This document shows positions 58,585 through 64,000 of a stretch of DNA of 64,000 bases, one piece after another (positions within the stretch are counted from its first letter, which is position 1; each line of letters opens with the position of its first letter). Both the position numbers and the translations under genes were made by a program. The DNA lies in assembly GCF_963082655.1 (NCBI RefSeq), contig NC_081555.1:180522151-180586150 (forward strand), written 5' to 3'. Source of the DNA: Stomoxys calcitrans. Its lineage: Eukaryota; Arthropoda; Insecta; Diptera; Muscidae. The notes beneath the pieces are model-generated. The model did not search any database, was not told the origin of the DNA, and saw only the letters and a program-made list of their open reading frames with translations.

Positions 58585-58801
58585 GAAGCCAACCAGAGAT
58601 TTTTCAAGCAACGTGATGAGCAACATGTCGATCTGGTCAAAGATGGTAAAGTAGTAGGCACTGAAATGAAATACGCCGCCGAAACCATGCAAATGGAAAA
58701 CGATGATATGTTGGAACGTCCTGACGATTGGGATAGTTTATCAGATCGTATACGAAAAATGCGTAAGCCCTACAACAAGTCTTTAATGCAACACCCCAAA
58801 G
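58585..58801 (+). CDS. Coding exon 5 (residues 535-606 plus one base)
   Basis: A 67 bp mini-intron (58518-58584, GTGAGT to TTGCAG) separates it from exon 4. Both sides are phase 0. The product begins EANQRFFKQRDEQHVDLVKD and includes DLVKDGKVVGTEMKY, a third, weaker copy of the DGK motif, then a Met/Asp/Glu-rich segment and a basic stretch (RIRKMRKPYNKS). The donor G|GTGAGT at 58802 leaves one base of codon 607. Confidence 0.85.
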
Positions 58802-58861
58802 GTGAGTACCGCAATTCCCTAACCACATATGACAATTCAATGTCTCTCTCTTTTCCACTAG
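58802..58861 (+). other. 60-nt frame-neutral intron between exons 5 and 6
   Basis: GTGAGT begins at 58802 and a pyrimidine-rich tract (TCTCTCTCTTTTCCAC) precedes the AG at 58860-58861. The length is exactly 60 nt and no stop lies in the coding frame, so retention would insert 20 residues (GEYRNSLTTYDNSMSLSFPL). I call it an intron because the splice sites are strong and the size is typical of flies. A retained isoform is possible. Confidence 0.7.
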
Positions 58862-61692
58862 CCGGCGGCATTTTGATGGACCGCAAAGATGCCCTCACCA
58901 AAAGACCTTTGGACTTTGACAGAGAAGAAGAGACCCGCAAGGGGGAGACTATTAAATGGCTGGAATCACATTTCGGCAGTGAGTCAACGGCCTCCAATGA
59001 TTCTCGCGAAGAAGAGGCGGACATCATTGAGCCCACCAAGAAAACCTACTTCAACGTTACCATCAAATCCAACCAGAATCAGCAGACCCCAACGACCAAC
59101 CCTCCATTTGAGTCTGCGGACAAAAAGCCCTATGTCAAACGCAGTGTTGACGGAATGAATGGTAATGCTGGCGGCGGAGGTGTCAGTAGCATGGCCAGCA
59201 ATGGCGCTAAGTATTATCAAGGCATCTCTAATTGGAATAATCGCAAAGACTCACAACCCACAGCCACCGCCACTACACCTGCCAATCACTTTGCCTCAAA
59301 GGCATTTCGTGACGATCTCCATGCCTCGATTGAACGCAATCAGCTGAGGAAAACCAGTGCCGTGTACGCCTCAAAGGATAATTTGAATCCCGATAAACCG
59401 CCATATGTCAAATCCAACCCCAACGATAGCTATGTCAGCCGTGAAGATATTTTGCAACAGAAGAGACAAAGTCTCTCCTCCCAGTTCTTGGCTAGGTCTA
59501 GGCAGAATTCCCGTGATCATCTAGATATTGACGGAGAGAAAAATGGCCCACCTGTCTATGATGATGATCGCTACATAAGCGGCTCTCGTACAGACCTCCA
59601 TTATGGTTTAAACCTCAAGGAGAAAGATAAACGTAGCTATACACGGGCGGAGGTAATGGATGAGCCCGATTCGCCACTGCCTCCGCACAAAAATTCCTAT
59701 GTCGAAGAACGTGCCAAAAGTTACGAACGATCGTTTGTGGAGAATAATCGCTTTAACTCCTTAAGATCGGACAAAACTCCTCCACAGCGCGAAGTGTCAA
59801 CCCTTGAAAGACCAGCCGTGCCCCAGCGGCGCCGCAATGGAGAAAAGAAATTGCGCCACAACGAGGTGGTGGGAGGTTCCAGCGAGCTTAAGACCACCAT
59901 AGAGATAGCTGTACCACCTCCAGACTATTCGCCACCACCTCGTAGCCGATCTTCCTCGCCCCGTGAAGATTATCACAATGTTCGGGCCAAGTCTTACCCC
60001 CATCAACTGTACTCGAACTCCAATATGGGCGAGCACGGTATAGTGCGAGAGTCTAGCACTTTAATGCGGAAACAAAATCAAAGGACCCGTTTTGCTCGCA
60101 ACACTCCCTCGCCTCCTCCATCGGCCGGTATGCAGCATCATCCCCACCCAGGCCACCACAATCAAACCCTTAGGCCGAGCATGTTGACACAAACAACACA
60201 GACAACGCCATCCACAATATCCACGTCGACTGTGGCCTCCAACCGCTCCAGCAAGGTTGGACAGGCCATAGGCAATTCTTTGCGCAAACTGGTGGGGAAA
60301 CTCCGATCAGCCAGCGTGGAACGTAAAATGCGCATGAAATCAAAATCCAAGTCAAGGGATCATTCTCCCGCTCCGCCGGCCGCAACAACTGCAGCCACTA
60401 ATCAAAGAAATCTTGCTACCTACCAGCAATACAATGTAATTGATGGACACATTGGTGGTAACCACATAAACAACAACAACGCCACCACCACATCCCATGA
60501 CGAATCGGAGGAGGAACTCTCCACCCATCAAAGAATACAATACCAGGCTAGCAAAACGGGCGAAAGTGTGTACAGTAACGCTAGTGTCGATAGACGTGCC
60601 CTACTCCATTCCGCAGCCTCCCACCCGGTGGGGGCCAATAATCGTGATGGCTATCGCGTGATTAGTCCCAAACAACGTTACTATTTGGGTGAGGATCCCT
60701 ACTCAAGCACCCTGTATGGGAAGGAAAATATTCAGGACAGTGCCAAATTGCAACGCAATGGGGGTACTCCAACAATAACGACCCACTACAACAATCGTGA
60801 CAATGTGACATCGGCTCATACTCTTGGTCGCTATCAAAAAGGAAATCACCGTATTAGTGGGTCAACACCCAATTTGAATCAAGGCTATCGCACAACCCAG
60901 ACGTTACCGAGAAAACTCAATGAGCAGCCTCCGGCAGTTCACCAGTATGAGACACAAACCATGAACATAAGCCGTTCCAATGCCACAGGCAAAGTACAGA
61001 GTAAGGTTCGTCAGCAGCAACAGCACCAGCAGCAGCAGCAGTTGGAGCAACGTATTGCCTATCAGCCCATTACCCAAAACACAGGACCCCTAAAGCCTGC
61101 CCGAACCTATGCCAAGTCGCTGAATCGTAGCAAAAGCTTCAGTGTGCATGCCATGAATGGCAGCAATGACCCTAGTCCCATTTATATGGAAAAACTCAAT
61201 AGCAATCATTACAACTACAACATAAACAACAACAGCAGCAATCTTCAGTCTAGCCATGCATTCAAGTCAAATCCCCATCTCTACTCGAGCTCCAAAGAGA
61301 ATTCGTTGCAGCAGACTCCCCTCAAGAGTCCATCCATTGTCAATCTGATAAGTCGAAGTCAAAGGGACTTGTCGAAACTTGGCACTAACGAAGATGAATC
61401 GGACCATTATGGCGAACGACAAGGCTACACGAACAACCGAAAATACTATGAGGAGCGCAAGGCTACGCCACCTTATCGAGCAGGATCGCACATAGACGAT
61501 GACTACAAATATCGTTCACCCGGCCACTATCACCTGCAGGCTAAATCCTCGCTGGACTCCCGCGGAGGTTCGGTGGAGATCAACAAGGACACGGCTAGCA
61601 TCATTAGGCACGAGGAGTACCTGCGAACAAAGAGAACACCTGCTGCTGGTTCGACCATTATCAAAGTGCGCAACATGGACTACCGCAAATGA
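58862..61692 (+). CDS. Coding exon 6, long C-terminal exon (residues 607-1549)
   Basis: This is the main coding block of the window, 2.8 kb open to a double stop (TGA TGA at 61690). It is hydrophilic and low in complexity. Visible features are PPVY at 836-839 and PPDY at 959-962 (both PPxY, the WW-domain ligand consensus), proline-rich SPPPRSRSSSP near 964, a basic amphipathic-looking segment at about 1066-1106 (SKVGQAIGNSLRKLVGKL followed by a KSKSKSR run), a Gln run near 1322-1336, many RS/SR dipeptides, and the C-terminus IIKVRNMDYRK. No enzyme signature or transmembrane segment is seen. I infer a cytoskeletal or cortical scaffold. A chascon-like or javelin-like fly protein is a memory-based guess that I cannot verify. 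The long introns and late long exon suit a developmental gene. Confidence 0.9.
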
Positions 61693-62500
61693 TGAAAGGA
61701 ACTAGATTAGTCGAAACTTCCATACCATGCATCCATCCATCCATCCAGCCAGCCAACCAGCCAGCCAGCCATGCATCCATTCATCCATCGGCTTTAGTTT
61801 CATTTGACATGTTAGCAAATAAAAATCCAAAGCCATACGAATCATCAACATCGGAATCTGAACTTAACGTTATCTGTAGTATACACCTATGATTACTTAC
61901 TAATGCACGAGCACACATTTTTAGTTATTTTTAATTGCACCTAAACATGTGTCGCAACCACATCCATCCGCCCACATACACATTCGCATCTGCATCCGCA
62001 TCCGCATCCGCATCCTGCTGACACGCACACTTCCATGATTTTCCTTTAATGTTAAATTAAATACAAAAGTGTACTTAACATACAATTATTAAATTAATAT
62101 AATATGCTTACATACCACATACAATACATTTGAAAATACTTAACTATTAATGTTGTTTATAGTGAATTAAAAAGAAAAAACAAAAACAAAACAAAACTAT
62201 TATTAATATTGTATTACTTCTCTGTAGGTAGTTTGAAACTGCAAAATTGCAACAATAAATAATTTAATTAATTAATTAACAACAAATAACTACAAAAACA
62301 AAAACAAGTAATTCGTGACTACATACTAATCTATATATATGTATACACGCACACACCCTTTTATTTGTTAATTAACATTACTTGTATTTACAATTATAAA
62401 TTAATAACATTACCAACATTCGTAGTGGTTATCGAATGCAATAAAGTGCCAAAACTTAATAACTGTCAAAATAAATTTCAAAGCGATGTTTGTTTTAATT
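61693..62500 (+). other. 3' untranslated region of the large gene
   Basis: The stop is followed by CCAT and CAGC/CAAC short repeats (61727-61790), a CATCCG microsatellite (61987-62014), then very AT-rich sequence ending at several AATAAA signals. No ORF or transposon is visible until about 62560, so I take this as the gene's 3' UTR. Its true end depends on which signal is used. Confidence 0.65.
62254..62500 (+). terminator. Candidate poly(A) signals
   Basis: AATAAA occurs at 62254-62259, 62440-62445 and 62470-62475. The last is followed about 12 nt later by a T/G-rich stretch (TGTTTGTTTT, 62487-62496) that suits a downstream element, so it is my preferred cleavage region. Confidence 0.5.
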
Positions 62501-62562
62501 GACAATTGGCGGTATATTTTTAAGGGTATGTTCATTACAACGACAACAACACAAAACCCCTG

Positions 62563-62720
62563 TGTTATTAGGTCTGTTCTCGTTCTTTTCCAGTAAAAAT
62601 TTGCAAGAGAGTAAGAGTTATTTTAATCTCTTCAAAAAATTTGCAAGCTAAAGTACGCGAACGACTTCCAGTGGAAATTTGCAGAAAAACAGCTGATTTT
62701 TGTTTTGGATAGTTTTTTTT
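62563..62720. repeat. Family X repeat (copy 2)
   Basis: TTAGGTCTGTTCTCGTTCTT, then TTTTCCAGTAAAAATTTGCA, and AAAGTACGCGAACGACTTCC about 70 bp later. Shorter than the copy at 11975 and lacking its middle. Confidence 0.5.
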
Positions 62721-62814
62721 ATTGCTTGCTTAGGAAAACAATTATTTTTAAATAAAAAATGCTGGCGATACACGTGAGGTATTTTCCTTAGATAAACGTC
62801 AATTCATCGACCCG

Positions 62815-63480
62815 AGTGCGACAAGGCTAGAAGGGGAGCCATTCGTAATATCCGTGATCTCCGTGCCGCTGGACAACCATTACAACTTACAGTGCACGAA
62901 GCTACGAATGTCATCCGTGACGCCAAGTCGCGCAAGGCGCTGGTCCCAGACGGGAGCTCTATACTGATGCTGAAGACTCTGGATCTGTCTGGAGTCCAGT
63001 ACCTTACAACTGTCCTCAGCCTGTCTAAACACTATTATAGTACTCGATATTTGGAAGATGGGCAGTGTGATCGCACTACTGAAACCAGGAAAGTACTCGA
63101 ACCACAAGAAGTCGTACAGACCGATCTGTCTTCTTTCATTAGTAGCCATGAGGGACTACTCCTCCCGATTCTCCCGTTGGACAATTTCCATTCGCCGAGA
63201 ATCAGCATGTATTTCGAAGGCTACATGGCACTACTACTGCTTTACATGCCATCACCGTATACAAAAGTAGAAACATCGTTCTCAAGCCCTTGTCGGCAGC
63301 ACTTGGTGTGCTGACAAAAGAACCTTGGACAAACCACCTACCGCTTCTGGATATTGTGGCTAGACAAATTGGTGCCACCACTGATGTGAGGCTAAGGGAA
63401 CTTTCTATTTGGTCACATGGCGGCTACGACACTGTGTTATCATTGAAGATATCTGTATGCGTTCACAATTGGCAGACTAA
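62815..63480 (+). mobile_element. LINE-B copy F: RT fragments
   Basis: Frame-shifted RT N-terminal sequence (DAKSRKALVPDGSS at 62919, then KPGKYSNHKKSYRPICLLS from 63082) joins, after a large deletion, to the C-terminal segment (DIVARQIGATTDVRLRELSI from 63349) that is closely matched in LINE-B copy E at 35064-35124. It is dead. Confidence 0.7.
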
Positions 63481-63814
63481 TTTGCACTAATTTTTTCCAA
63501 TCCCACTATGCGTAACTTTTAACTACCTCAATCCCCTAGTAGCATCTTCCCTCCTTAACAAATTCAAAGGAACTGCGTTGGTTTCATCATAACTCTTCCA
63601 TTAGAATGATTCCATCAAAACACTTAGAAACCGAAAATTACTCTTTTCTTGGTGTCTGGAAGGATACAATGTTTTAATTTTGCAAGATTTTCCAAATAAT
63701 TTCACAAGTTTCACTCTTACCTTCTAATGTAGAGCACCCGATTTGAGATAAAATTACATCTTCATTTGGCTAGTTTTCTCTACCTGAACACTGGCTGCTG
63801 CTTTGAATCTTCAT
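63481..63814. other. Intergenic DNA, no gene seen
   Basis: AT-rich sequence between LINE-B and the last repeat. No feature recognised. Confidence 0.35.
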
Positions 63815-64000
63815 TCAAAATGAAACGGCTGCTTTTCATAAAACAGCTGACCTTTAGAAAACAACTGTTTAAAGTTGAAAATTTCTGCTGGCAAAAAAAA
63901 TTCCTGTAGAAATTTGCCGGTTCTCTCTTTTCTAACTGTCAAAATTTGCTCTCTCGCGCTCTCTTCTGTTGACAAAAAAATACGCAAATGACTTGCAGTA
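63815..64000. repeat. Family X repeat (copy 3, cut by the window edge)
   Basis: CATAAAACAGCTGACC, AAATTTCTGCTGG, a GCTCTCTCGCGCTCTCTTC stretch and AATACGCAAATGACTTGCAG match the middle and end of the copy at 11975. Confidence 0.5.

Overview
The window is nuclear DNA of a higher fly. The repeats (two tRNA-derived SINE families, mini-me/DINE-1-like elements with GTCY microsatellites, non-LTR elements with RNase H, mariner/Tc1 relics), the CAA/CAG-rich leader-like stretches and the 60-67 bp mini-introns all point to Brachycera. A calyptrate/muscid fly such as Stomoxys or Musca is my best guess, inferred from style rather than from a search.

One protein-coding gene can be supported. It lies on the + strand and can be assembled from six coding exons between 25919 and 61692. 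The exon ends are 25919-26804, 41197-41366, 44375-44635, 58233-58517, 58585-58801 and 58862-61692. Every junction has GT/AG ends and the phases match (1, 0, 0, 0, 1), giving a predicted 1549-residue, largely disordered protein. It has a proline-rich N-terminus, three PPxY motifs, a repeated EDGK-type motif with about one copy per middle exon, a basic segment near residues 1066-1106 and a glutamine run. I do not recognise it with certainty. An insect cytoskeleton-associated protein (chascon-like or javelin-like) is a guess from memory. A textbook Inr+DPE core promoter at 45067-45100, followed by a leader-like segment and a splice donor, suggests an internal promoter for a shorter isoform.

Layout: 1-25 kb is upstream or intergenic sequence dominated by decayed transposons, with leader-like unique islands near 6.2-6.7, 20.4-21.7 and 25.0-25.9 kb. 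Then follow exon 1 (25.9-26.8 kb), a 14.4 kb intron 1 packed with repeats (LINE-A, a full DINE with a tandem array, LINE-B, a split mariner relic), exon 2 (41.2 kb), exon 3 (44.4 kb), and a 13.6 kb intron 3 with the internal promoter, a giant GTCY microsatellite, an inverted pair of DINE-like elements, a tandem array and a Tc1-like element with long inverted repeats. Exons 4-6 occupy 58.2-61.7 kb, followed by the 3' UTR and poly(A) signals (to about 62.5 kb). The window ends in LINE-B and another repeat.

The transposon fossils also record their history: target-site duplications, nested insertions, a LINE whose 3' end is shared with a SINE, and three inverted-repeat scars at transposon breakpoints that look like snap-back or template-switch repair. 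I saw no CRISPR, operon, true tRNA, rRNA or bacterial feature.
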